From positions 1 through 41,214 of the forward strand of contig CADEDM010000022.1 of NCBI GenBank assembly GCA_902826065.1: a stretch of DNA of 41,214 nucleotides, read 5' to 3'. Below, one piece after another: positions 8,975 through 16,566 of this stretch. A program made the position numbers and the translations under genes. Positions within the stretch are counted from its first letter, which is position 1; the number at the start of each line of letters is the position of its first letter. The stretch is from an uncultured Acidobacteriota bacterium (GTDB taxonomy: Bacteria; Acidobacteriota; Vicinamibacteria; Vicinamibacterales; UBA2999). The notes under the pieces were generated by a model, which saw only the letters and a list, made by a program, of their open reading frames with translations, had not been told where the DNA came from and did no database searches.

Positions 8975-8995
8975 GTCCCGGCGCCGCTCCGGGAC
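8975..8995 (-). terminator. Hairpin downstream of the UbiA-like gene
   Basis: GTCCCGG and CCGGGAC form a perfect 7-bp stem around a 7-base loop between the UbiA-like gene and the amidohydrolase promoter box. There is no T-run after it, so it is at best a weak intrinsic terminator. Confidence 0.25.
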
Positions 8996-9039
8996 ACGCG
9001 GACGGCGCTCTTGCCGGGACGCCGCCGCGTCGGACGCGG

Positions 9040-9819
9040 TCAGACGACGTGCGCGACGATCAACAGGCCGGGCAGGGTCAGGGCCACGTCGACGATCAGC
9101 GGGCCGACGTCGTCGACGGCGACGAGCGTAGGCGCCAGGCCGAGACCGCTGAGCGCCACGGCACTGCACGCGAGGGCGGGGCGGCCGGCGGCCACGGCGG
9201 CGACGGCCCCGAGCAGCGCCAGCCCGACGGCCAGACGCGCGGCCGCGTCGGGTCCGACCAGCGCGGGCATGCTCGGCACTCCGTCCCGGCGATCGCGGGC
9301 GGCGTCCTTCAGGTCACACAGCACGCAGCCGGCCGCGAACACGAGGAAGATCGGCAGGGCGACCGGGTGCACGAGTCCCTGCCAGCCGAGCGCCGAGGTC
9401 TGCCCGGTAGGCAGCGCGATGCCGCACCACGTCCACACCAGCGGCACGACGATCGTCTTCGCGCCCGGCAGCCGCTTCCACCGCGGATAGAACACCGCAG
9501 CGAGCGCCGCCGTCGCCGCCACGCCCAGCGCCGAGACGGACAGGCTGGGCGCCAACGCGAGCCCGCAGACTGCGGCCAGACCCGCCGCGATCATGATCGC
9601 GCGTTGCACCCAGTACGGTTGTGGACGCGTGCGGTCGGCGATGCGGTCGAGGCTGTACGCGGCGCCGATGCCGAGCAGCAGCAGCGCCAGTCCGTCGGGA
9701 TCCCACGGACGTCCGGTGGCGCGCCGCACCACCACTGCGAGCGACCACCCCATGGCAATCGGCCACCACACGTGCACCAGGCGCACGGCAGGACGGACAC
9801 GGCAGAGCAGCGACGACAC
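9040..9819 (-). CDS. UbiA-like prenyltransferase-fold membrane protein
   Basis: A 259-residue, very hydrophobic protein with about seven to eight helices. Two Asp-rich motifs sit where UbiA prenyltransferases bind prenyl diphosphate through magnesium: SLDRIADR (D58, D62) and DLKDAARDRRDG (D169, D172, D176, D179), with VPSMPALVG following as in UbiA proteins. The first motif lacks the leading Asn-Asp of the classical NDxxDxxxD, so the substrate may differ or activity be reduced. The GTG at 9819 has TAGCAT 8 bases upstream and no good in-frame alternative. The gene is slightly shorter than typical UbiA proteins (about 280-300). No quinone or haem genes are nearby to give the substrate. Confidence 0.65.
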   Translation of the reverse strand: MSSLLCRVRPAVRLVHVWWPIAMGWSLAVVVRRATGRPWDPDGLALLLLGIGAAYSLDRIADRTRPQPYWVQRAIMIAAGLAAVCGLALAPSLSVSALGVAATAALAAVFYPRWKRLPGAKTIVVPLVWTWCGIALPTGQTSALGWQGLVHPVALPIFLVFAAGCVLCDLKDAARDRRDGVPSMPALVGPDAAARLAVGLALLGAVAAVAAGRPALACSAVALSGLGLAPTLVAVDDVGPLIVDVALTLPGLLIVAHVV

Positions 9820-9827
9820 CTCGTCCC

Positions 9828-9833
9828 ATGCTA
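9828..9833 (-). promoter_or_regulatory. -10-like box, leaderless type, for the UbiA-like gene
   Basis: TAGCAT on the minus strand lies 8 bases before the GTG at 9819, leaving no room for a ribosome-binding site downstream of a normal transcription start. No -35 is recognised. Confidence 0.35.
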
Positions 9834-9876
9834 CCGCCGCTGGTCACGGCGCGACGAGTCGCTGGAAATCCGCACG

Positions 9877-10896
9877 CTAGCGGAGCGATGCGAACGCCGG
9901 GTCGGCCGCCGCCTGGGCTTTCCACTGCGCCGGCTGGCGGCGGATCGCCGCGCCTAGCTGCTCGAGGGCGCGCGCCGGGTCGCCGGCCTCGGCGTAGCGC
10001 TGGGCCAACGCGTACATCAGCGTCTCGGCGCGCGGGTTGATCGCCAGCGCCTTCTGCTGTTCGGCGACGGCGTCGGCGTGACGGCCCTGCTTCGCCAGGG
10101 TGGCCGCGCGGTCGGTGAGCCGCTGCGGGACGCCCAGTGTCATGTCCATCAGGCGGCGCAGCTCCAGGAACGGCTGCTCGTGATCGTCGACGCGGACGTC
10201 GACGACGCGCTCGACCGTCGACTCCGATCCCGGCGGGATCGGCCGCACCACCAGCAGCCCGGCGGACTGCATGCCGCGCGTGTCGCCGCCCTTCGCCTGC
10301 CCGGCGTCGAGGGCGTCCATCAGGCGCTCCGCCATCGTGCCGCGGCCGGCGCGATAGGCGTCGGCCATCGCCTGCACCACCGCCTGGCTGGCCAGCGTGT
10401 TGCCTTGCGCCGAGAACGTGTCGCCGGTGACGTGCCCGGCGTAGCCGCCCAGGTGCACGAGATCCTTCGGATCGGAGTTGCGGTCGATGACGCGCTTGCC
10501 CGTGTAGACGGCGGAGCGGCCCTTGGTGTCGATCACGGCCACCTGGCGCGTGTCGCGGCCGGGATCCTCGTCGGTGATCCGCTTCACGACCTCGGCCGGT
10601 GACAGGCCCTGTTCGAGCAGCGCGATCGCCTTCGGCCCGTAGTGCCGATTGGCAGAGGCCTGCGTCGCCACCGCGCCCACGCCCGCCTTGGCGTAGGGCA
10701 CCGCCGCGCCGGCGCCGAAGGCGCGGGACTGCACGCCGACGCCGAGCTCCTGCGTCACGGGGTCGAACGCGATGATCGAGAACGTGCCGAACCACGGATC
10801 GGGGCCGTCGCCGGGCGTGAGCGCACGCGGCCGATCGGCGGCCACGGCGAGTGAGAGGGTGGCGACGACGAGCGCGAGCGTGCGATGACGGAACAT
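9877..10896 (-). CDS. Exported DUF1028 (Ntn-hydrolase-like) protein with C-terminal TPR
   Basis: A 339-residue protein. After a signal peptide (about 1-20) it carries a complete DUF1028 domain (about 36-240), recognised by the opening WFGTFSIIAFDPVTQELGVGV, then AVATQASANRHYGPKAIALLEQG and QVAVIDTKGRSAVYTG. DUF1028 has an Ntn-hydrolase-like fold; its chemistry is not settled. The C-terminal part (about 270-335) has helical repeats, VAEQQKALAINPRAETLMYALAQRYAEAGDPARALEQL, that read as TPR units. The signal peptide is noteworthy, as many DUF1028 proteins start directly at the domain. The start codon sits at the base of a long inverted repeat whose loop contains a promoter-like box. Confidence 0.85.
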   Translation of the reverse strand: MFRHRTLALVVATLSLAVAADRPRALTPGDGPDPWFGTFSIIAFDPVTQELGVGVQSRAFGAGAAVPYAKAGVGAVATQASANRHYGPKAIALLEQGLSPAEVVKRITDEDPGRDTRQVAVIDTKGRSAVYTGKRVIDRNSDPKDLVHLGGYAGHVTGDTFSAQGNTLASQAVVQAMADAYRAGRGTMAERLMDALDAGQAKGGDTRGMQSAGLLVVRPIPPGSESTVERVVDVRVDDHEQPFLELRRLMDMTLGVPQRLTDRAATLAKQGRHADAVAEQQKALAINPRAETLMYALAQRYAEAGDPARALEQLGAAIRRQPAQWKAQAAADPAFASLR

Positions 10897-10940
10897 GGCG
10901 GCCTCGGCGTCGATTGTAGAACCAACGCCGAGGCCGCCAT
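10895..10940 (-). promoter_or_regulatory. Perfect 16-bp inverted repeat covering the DUF1028 start, with a -10-like box in its loop
   Basis: The arms at 10895-10910 and 10925-10940 are exact reverse complements, with a 14-base loop. The loop contains TACAAT on the minus strand (10913-10918). The downstream arm contains the GAGG ribosome-binding site (10902-10905) and the first two bases of the DUF1028 ATG. In RNA read through from the upstream exported-protein gene, the hairpin would bury these signals; RNA started from the loop would lack the upstream arm and leave them free. A second 6-bp hairpin (10942-10957) lies right at the stop of the upstream gene. Confidence 0.6.
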
Positions 10941-10957
10941 CCCGCCGCCCGCGGCGG

Positions 10958-13147
10958 TCAGCGCCGGCGGTAGCGCAGCGTCAGCGAGGGCGCGGCGTCG
11001 ACGACCAGCGGCGTCACGAACTGCAGCGACCGGCCGGCGCGCGGCACGTCGATCTGAATCGGCAGCACCCCGGCGACGCGCTGCTGCAACTCGAGCACGT
11101 GATCGGGCGGCGCCGAGGCGCGGCTGGTGTCGATGACCGGCGCCTCGCCGGTCACGGTGAGCGTCTCCGCCATTGACCCGACCTGGAGCGGGATCTCGAC
11201 GGCGACGGCCTGACGGTCGAAGTCGAAGTGCACGGCGCCGGTCGTGAAGCCCGCCAGATGGACGTCCATGGACACCCGGCCTGGCGGCACGCTGTTGGCC
11301 GTCGCCTCGCCGCGCTCGTTGGTCACCATCTCGGCCGCATACGACCCGTTGCGCACCGTGACCGTGGCGCCAGGAATCACTTCGCCGAGCGCGTCCGTGA
11401 CGCGCAGACGGACCTGGCCGCTGGGCGCCCCCGGCACCGACGCGACCCGAGTCCGCGGCACCGTGGCCGGCGTGACGAAGCCGCGTGTCCACGAGGGCAT
11501 CACCGGCGCGGGGCGGCGGGCGTCGTCGAAGCGCTCGGCGTCCACGGCCGAGCCGTCGACGCGGCGTGCGCGGATGCCGTCGGGCACGAACACCTCCCAG
11601 TGCACCACGCCGATCGGCAGGTCCATCGACGGCAGGTGCATCGTGCGATCGCCCTTGCGCGCGAACGGCGCGCCGTCGTGCACGTAGACGTAGGTCAGCT
11701 CGCGCGCCGGCACCCCGCGCTCGGCGTGCAAGAGCGGCAGGCGCAGACCATCGGCGCCACTGACCGGTTTCGCCGGCTCGCCGTCGAGGCTGACCGAGAC
11801 GATGCGGCTGCCTGCCGGCAGGCCCACCTTCATGAAGGGTTGCCGCTCGTTGTCGAGGTGCAACTGGACCTCGGTGAGCGCGCGGCCGTCGGTCGTGAGG
11901 AGCGTCGTGGCCGTCGCGCCACCGGCGATCGCGGGGACGATCTCCGCATCGGCGAAGCGGGCGACGCCGAGGGCGACGCGCGGGCCGTCGGCCCCGACCG
12001 GCCGCTGGTAGCGGTAGGCGGCCAGCAGCGGCCAGCGCGCGAGTGCGCGCACGGCCGGGCCCATTTCCTGCACGTCGACGCGGTCGGCGCGCAGGGCGGT
12101 GCTCTCGGTGACCACCGTGGTGCCGCTGCTCTCGACGGCGAGGTCGCCGCGCTCGCGCTGCGATTCCACGACGCCCACGGTGACGGCCTCGACCGCCGTG
12201 GCCCCGCCGGGCCATGGACGCTCGAGTTCGGCGAGCAGGACGTGTCGCGGCGCGTCGGGCGTCAGCAGCGTCACGCGCAGGCCCTCCGGAGTCGGATCGA
12301 CGCGTTCCACCGTGGTGCCGTGCACGCCGGCGACGCGGTAGCCGGCTGGCAGCGTCAGCGTGCATTGCGCCAACCGGCCGCGTGAGACATCGAGCGTCAC
12401 GAGCGCCGACACGCGGACGTCGGTGTCGGTCACCGTGACCACCGTGCCGATGTCGCTCACGACGCGGGCGGGCCCCATCGGCACGACCGGTGTGACGTCG
12501 CGCGCGATCCACGACACGTCGGCGGCCGTCGACGGCACCAGCGTGAGGTCGAGCGCGGTGGCGCCCGCGGCGGTGCGTCGACGCGCCGTCACCGTGCCGC
12601 CCTTGACGCGCAGGTCACCGGGCTCGCCAGGCACTTCCACCGTTGCCCGCGCCGTGGCGGTCCGCGCGGCCGGCAACGTCAGCGTGGCGCGACCGGCGTC
12701 CACGCGAACATCGGCGTTCCAACCGAGCGCGATCGAGAAGGCCCCGGGCCCGGCGACGACGGCGGCCACGGCGTCACCATCCGCGACGAGCGGCACCGAC
12801 GCCGACGTTGCCACGGTGTCGACGACGGTGGTCGCCGTGACGAGCGGCACCCTCGACACGCCGGGACGGACCGCCGTGCCGGTGACGGTGATGGTGCCGC
12901 GCGCGGCGGCGCCCTCGACCCGCACGTCGATGGCCGCCGCCGATCCCGAGGCGACGGGCGCGCCGCTGGCGCCGGCCGAGGCGCGATCGGCCAGGTCCAG
13001 CAGCCGGTTGTACTCGGTGAGCGCCAACGTGACCGATCGCGGTCGCGCGAGATCGGGAGCCAGAGGCTGCGCCGACGATGGCGACGGGACCGCTGCGAAC
13101 GCGGCGACGAGGGTGGCGGCGACGATGAGCGAACGACGCAGGATCAT
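10958..13147 (-). CDS. Exported protein of unknown function with C-terminal carboxypeptidase-regulatory-like domain (tandem pair, second gene)
   Basis: A 729-residue exported protein (signal peptide about 1-26, ending SSAQ). Residues 40-55 hold LTEYNRLLDLADRA, matching DEYRELRTRA in the protein encoded just upstream. A long all-beta region rich in Val, Thr and Ala follows. Around 427-530 lies a block shared with the neighbour (LPAGSRIVSVSLDGEPAKPV; later MHLPSMDLPIG). Residues 577-655 form a CarboxypepD_reg-like sandwich, followed by ETLTVTGEAPVIDTS (661-675), a wording typical of the plug start of Oar-like TonB receptors, but no barrel follows. No enzyme motif is seen. It starts 8 bases after the upstream stop. 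A structural or surface role is possible; I do not assign a function. Confidence 0.8.
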   Translation of the reverse strand: MILRRSLIVAATLVAAFAAVPSPSSAQPLAPDLARPRSVTLALTEYNRLLDLADRASAGASGAPVASGSAAAIDVRVEGAAARGTITVTGTAVRPGVSRVPLVTATTVVDTVATSASVPLVADGDAVAAVVAGPGAFSIALGWNADVRVDAGRATLTLPAARTATARATVEVPGEPGDLRVKGGTVTARRRTAAGATALDLTLVPSTAADVSWIARDVTPVVPMGPARVVSDIGTVVTVTDTDVRVSALVTLDVSRGRLAQCTLTLPAGYRVAGVHGTTVERVDPTPEGLRVTLLTPDAPRHVLLAELERPWPGGATAVEAVTVGVVESQRERGDLAVESSGTTVVTESTALRADRVDVQEMGPAVRALARWPLLAAYRYQRPVGADGPRVALGVARFADAEIVPAIAGGATATTLLTTDGRALTEVQLHLDNERQPFMKVGLPAGSRIVSVSLDGEPAKPVSGADGLRLPLLHAERGVPARELTYVYVHDGAPFARKGDRTMHLPSMDLPIGVVHWEVFVPDGIRARRVDGSAVDAERFDDARRPAPVMPSWTRGFVTPATVPRTRVASVPGAPSGQVRLRVTDALGEVIPGATVTVRNGSYAAEMVTNERGEATANSVPPGRVSMDVHLAGFTTGAVHFDFDRQAVAVEIPLQVGSMAETLTVTGEAPVIDTSRASAPPDHVLELQQRVAGVLPIQIDVPRAGRSLQFVTPLVVDAAPSLTLRYRRR

Positions 13148-13155
13148 GGCAGCAC

Positions 13156-14994
13156 CTACCTGGACGAGCGGAGCACGACGGTCAGCGCCGGCGGCTCGGC
13201 CTCGGCCGTGAGCTCGCTGCGCAGGAACACCGCCGGGCCGATGCCGGGAAACGCGAACTCGCCGTCCCGTGACGCCGCCGGACGTCTCGTCTGCTCGCGC
13301 CGCAACCGCGCGACCAGCGTGACGACATCGGCCGGCGCACCGGAGCGCGTGTCGTCGACCGCCGCCGGACGAACCGCCGGCCGCGGCGCCGACATCGGCT
13401 GCGCGAAGGGACCGAGGTCGTCGGTGACGCGGAAGGCCCCGGCCGTCTCGATGTCGAGCCGCACCGACGGCGGGTGGTGCAGCAGGAGCCCGGTACGCGC
13501 GACCGGCAGATCGATCGCCGGCAGCACCAGTCGCACCGAGGCGTCGTCAACCCAGGCGCCGGCGCGATCGAGGTAGACGAGCGACACCACGACCGCGGCC
13601 GGCGCGGTGCCAGCGGGCGCGGCGTCGAGCGGCACCAGCACGCGGGCGCCGTCGACGACGCCGGGCCGGAGCCGGCGATCGCCGAGCATGGCCTGCCAGA
13701 GCCGCGCGCCGGGTGGCAGCGTCACGGTCAGACCACTGCGCTGGTTGTTGCGCACGAGGTACTGCGCTTCGACCAGGCGCGAGCCATCGGCCGATGCCAG
13801 CACGCGGTACCGCGCTTCGTCGACGGTCGCCACCGGCACCGCTTCGGGCACGTAGCGCGCGATGGTGAGCGCCAGCCGCCGCTCGGCCGTGCCCGCCAGT
13901 GCCGTGAACTGGAAGGCGCGCGCCCGCGGCGAGATCGCGCCAGCGCCGGCGTCGAGGCCCTCGAGCCCCGTGGCGTTCGAGGCGACGACCTCGGCCTCAC
14001 CGCCGACATCGACGCTGATGCGGCCGCTCTCGCGATCCGCGGCCGGCACGCGCAGCATCGGCACGACCACGTCCGGGCTGGACGCGAGCCGCGACTCCGA
14101 GCGCACGACGCAGGTCGTGGTGCTCGACACCGGCTCCAGCAGCGTGACGCGCAACCAGGCGCCGTCGAGGCGCCAGTCGTCCACCAGGGGGCCGGTGACG
14201 CCCGTCACGGTGACTCCCGTGGGCACGGCCAGCGTGACATCACGGGTCGCGCCTTGCAGCACTTCGACGTCGACGGTGGTGACCACCTGCAGCAGCGTGT
14301 CGCGGAGCCCGGCGACGGCGTCGAGGCGCGCGCGCAGGCGCAGCGGCTCGTTGGCCCGCGGGTCGGCGCGACGCCGTGCCCACGACAGCGCGAGCGGCGT
14401 GGCGGCGCGGCCGTGCACGGTCCACGTCGTGGTGTCGTCGGCCGCCGTGCGATCCACGACCACGCCGCCAGCGGCCGTCACGACGTGGGTCGTTCCGGCG
14501 ACGCCCAGCGCCACGCGCGTGACCGCGGCCGTCGACGCCGGCAGCGTGATCGTGTCCACGCCGGCGGCCGTCGTCGGCGTGAACACGACATCGAGATCGA
14601 GCGTCGCGCGCCCGGCGCGCGACAGATGGACGGTCGGCGGCGGTCCGGCCGCGATCACGAGCGGCTGGCCGTCGAGCCGCGCCTCGCGCACCGCGAGCCC
14701 GGCCGGCAGCGGCACGGCCGCCCACCCGGTGCCGAGCACGTCGATGACGAGCGACGCGCGGCCGACGACGACGTCGCCGTCGACCCGCAGCGTGTAGTCG
14801 AGGCGCGTGAACGCGGCCTCGGCGGCGGCGGCCGACGGCGGCGACTGCCCGGCGCGCGTGCGCAACTCGCGGTATTCATCGACCGGAATCACCACCCAGC
14901 CAGGGGGTGGGGGAGGCGTCTGGGCGCGAACCGCGTTCGCGCCACAAACGAGACACACCGCCATCGTGATCGCCATCCAGCTCGAGCGGGCCAT
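13156..14994 (-). CDS. Exported protein of unknown function (tandem pair, first gene)
   Basis: A 612-residue exported protein with a signal peptide (about 1-24, ending VRAQ), a short proline run (TPPPPPG), then IPVDEYRELRTRAG. The bulk is beta-rich with no transmembrane segments after the signal. A recognisable block around residues 400-510 (YLVRNNQRSGLTVTLPPG, LWQAMLGDRRLRPG, then LVLPAIDLPVARTG) aligns by eye with a block in the downstream protein, so the two appear to be diverged paralogues. A GAGGT ribosome-binding site precedes the ATG. The downstream gene begins 8 bases after the stop. No cysteine pairs, catalytic triads or metal motifs stand out. Similar long exported proteins are, as far as I recall, frequent in Acidobacteriota but uncharacterised. 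Confidence 0.8.
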   Translation of the reverse strand: MARSSWMAITMAVCLVCGANAVRAQTPPPPPGWVVIPVDEYRELRTRAGQSPPSAAAAEAAFTRLDYTLRVDGDVVVGRASLVIDVLGTGWAAVPLPAGLAVREARLDGQPLVIAAGPPPTVHLSRAGRATLDLDVVFTPTTAAGVDTITLPASTAAVTRVALGVAGTTHVVTAAGGVVVDRTAADDTTTWTVHGRAATPLALSWARRRADPRANEPLRLRARLDAVAGLRDTLLQVVTTVDVEVLQGATRDVTLAVPTGVTVTGVTGPLVDDWRLDGAWLRVTLLEPVSSTTTCVVRSESRLASSPDVVVPMLRVPAADRESGRISVDVGGEAEVVASNATGLEGLDAGAGAISPRARAFQFTALAGTAERRLALTIARYVPEAVPVATVDEARYRVLASADGSRLVEAQYLVRNNQRSGLTVTLPPGARLWQAMLGDRRLRPGVVDGARVLVPLDAAPAGTAPAAVVVSLVYLDRAGAWVDDASVRLVLPAIDLPVARTGLLLHHPPSVRLDIETAGAFRVTDDLGPFAQPMSAPRPAVRPAAVDDTRSGAPADVVTLVARLRREQTRRPAASRDGEFAFPGIGPAVFLRSELTAEAEPPALTVVLRSSR

Positions 14995-15186
14995 GGCTAC
15001 CTCGTGTGCGCCGCGTCGACCCGGAGCGGGGGACGCTACCGGCGTGCGCGGTGCCGGTGCAAAGGTCCCGCCGTCGCTGGCCGCACGGCCGCGATCCGGC
15101 GCCGCGTCGATTCACACGGGATTCGCGCGATCACGAGCGTGTGATCCACCGGCCTGCATCGCGCGGCTCCAAAAAGACGGGTCGCC

Positions 15187-15216
15187 TTGCGTGGCGCGCG
15201 GCGGCGCGATTACCAT
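15187..15216 (+). promoter_or_regulatory. Candidate sigma70-type promoter upstream of the NHL protein
   Basis: TTGCGT and TACCAT are separated by 18 bases on the plus strand, about 53 bases before the GTG at 15270. This lies in the 275-base divergent region 14995-15269, in which I see no gene. The minus-strand promoter of the exported pair should be here too but no clear hexamers were found. Confidence 0.35.
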
Positions 15217-15269
15217 CGGCGCCTGCCGGGGCATCCGTGGCGCGTCGGCGTTTCTGTCTGGAGGTAGTG

Positions 15270-16436
15270 GTGAGACGTCTATTCCTCGCACTCGCGTTCG
15301 CGGCCGTGGCCCTGGTGCCCGCGTCGACACAGCAGGCGGCCGTGCCCGAGTTGCCGTTCGAGTCGGTGCCCAACCCGCTGACCATGCCGAACGACATCCA
15401 CTTCGGCGAGATCGGCGGCGTGGCCATCAACTCGAAGAAGCACATCTTCGTGTTCTCGCGCGGCAACGTGAGCGGCGCGGCCTACATGGCGCAGGCGGCG
15501 CAGTTGCTCGAGTTCGACGCCACCGGCAAGTTCGTGCGCGAGATCGGCAAGAACAACTTCGCCCTGTCGTACGCCCATGCCGTCCGGATCGACAAGCAGG
15601 ACAACATCTGGATTGTCGACAAGGGCTCGAACATGATCGTCAAGTTCAACCCGCAGGGCCGCGCCGAGTGGATGTTCGGGCGCAAGGGCGAGTCGTCGCA
15701 CCTCGACGTGCCGCCCGACTACGCCTCGCAGATCGGCGTCATCCTCAAGCGCGCCGGCCTGCCGGTGGAACTGCCCGCCAACAACAACCCGCGCAACCCG
15801 GTGCCGGTGCATCGCGACAACGTCTTCAACCAGCCGACCGACGTGGCCTGGGACTCGAAGGGCAATTCGTACTTCAGCGACGGCTACGTCAACTCCCGCG
15901 TCGGCAAGGCCAATGCCCGCGGGGAGTGGGTGGCCAGCTGGGGCTCGCTCGGCACCGGCCCCGGCCAGTTCGACACGCCGCATGGCATCGCCGTGTCGCC
16001 GGCCGACGAGGTCTACGTCGCCGATCGTGGCAACCGCCGCGTCCAGGTGTTCGACACCGAGGGCAAGTACCTGCGCGAGTTCACCATCGACGTGCCCGTG
16101 GATCTCAAGCGCGGCAAGATCGTCTACGGCGCCGAGTCGCCGAACGCCAAGACCGGCTCCCAGGCGCCGGGCGCGCCCGACGCGCTGTGCATGACGCCGG
16201 GCCCGAACCCGGTGCTGTTCGTCGGCGACCTCTACCCGAGCCGCATCTACAAGGTCTCGCTGGAAGGCAAGGTGCTGGGCGTCTTCGGTCAGCCGGGCCG
16301 CAATCTCGGCGAGTTCGGCTGGATCCACGCCATCGCCTGCCCGTCCGAGGACGAGATCTGGGTCGGTGAGCTGATCAACTGGCGCGTGCAGAAGCTGGTC
16401 ACGAAGAAGGGCGCCACGAGCTCGCGGCGCCAGTAG
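15270..16436 (+). CDS. Exported NHL-repeat six-bladed beta-propeller protein
   Basis: A 388-residue protein with a signal peptide (RRLFLALAFAAVALVPAST) and repeated NHL-type units: LLEFDATGKFVREIG, HAVRIDKQDNIWIVDKGSNMIVKFNPQG, DVAWDSKGNSYFSDGYVNSRVGK, HGIAVSPADEVYVADRGNRRVQVFDTEGKYLREF, RIYKVSLEGKVLGVFGQPG, HAIACPSEDEIWVGELINWRVQKL. The pattern also resembles the peptidyl-hydroxyglycine amidating lyase propeller, but the lyase active-site residues cannot be confirmed, so binding or scaffold functions remain equally possible. The start GTG at 15270 is picked because GGAGG (15260-15264) lies 5 bases upstream and the signal peptide begins there. A strong hairpin follows the stop. It seems to be a single-gene unit. 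Confidence 0.85.
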   Translation: MRRLFLALAFAAVALVPASTQQAAVPELPFESVPNPLTMPNDIHFGEIGGVAINSKKHIFVFSRGNVSGAAYMAQAAQLLEFDATGKFVREIGKNNFALSYAHAVRIDKQDNIWIVDKGSNMIVKFNPQGRAEWMFGRKGESSHLDVPPDYASQIGVILKRAGLPVELPANNNPRNPVPVHRDNVFNQPTDVAWDSKGNSYFSDGYVNSRVGKANARGEWVASWGSLGTGPGQFDTPHGIAVSPADEVYVADRGNRRVQVFDTEGKYLREFTIDVPVDLKRGKIVYGAESPNAKTGSQAPGAPDALCMTPGPNPVLFVGDLYPSRIYKVSLEGKVLGVFGQPGRNLGEFGWIHAIACPSEDEIWVGELINWRVQKLVTKKGATSSRRQ

Positions 16437-16463
16437 GCGTCCGGCGACTCGACCGGGTGGTGC

Positions 16464-16492
16464 GACGGGCGGCCTCGCGAGGGCCGCCCGTC
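16464..16492 (+). terminator. Perfect 11-bp hairpin after the NHL gene
   Basis: GACGGGCGGCC and GGCCGCCCGTC flank a 7-base loop, beginning 28 bases after the stop codon at 16436. The stem is very GC-rich. No U-tract follows directly; a TTTTT run lies 23 bases further on. Probable intrinsic terminator or 3'-end stabiliser. Confidence 0.5.
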
Positions 16493-16553
16493 GTGCGTAC
16501 GGCGGCAAGCCGGCGTTTTTCCCGCACTAAGTACGCCGCGCCGCCGGACGGGG

Positions 16554-16559
16554 CACAAT
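16554..16559 (+). promoter_or_regulatory. -10-like box, leaderless type, for the GT-C-like gene
   Basis: CACAAT lies 7 bases before the GTG at 16567. The first base departs from TAnnnT, so it is weaker than the other boxes of this type in the window. Confidence 0.3.
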
Positions 16560-16566
16560 CGGAGCT

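Noticed and set aside
14995..15269. Small gene or RNA in the divergent gap
   Set aside because: No open frame with plausible start and ribosome-binding site and no structured RNA motif recognised; only a candidate promoter is reported.
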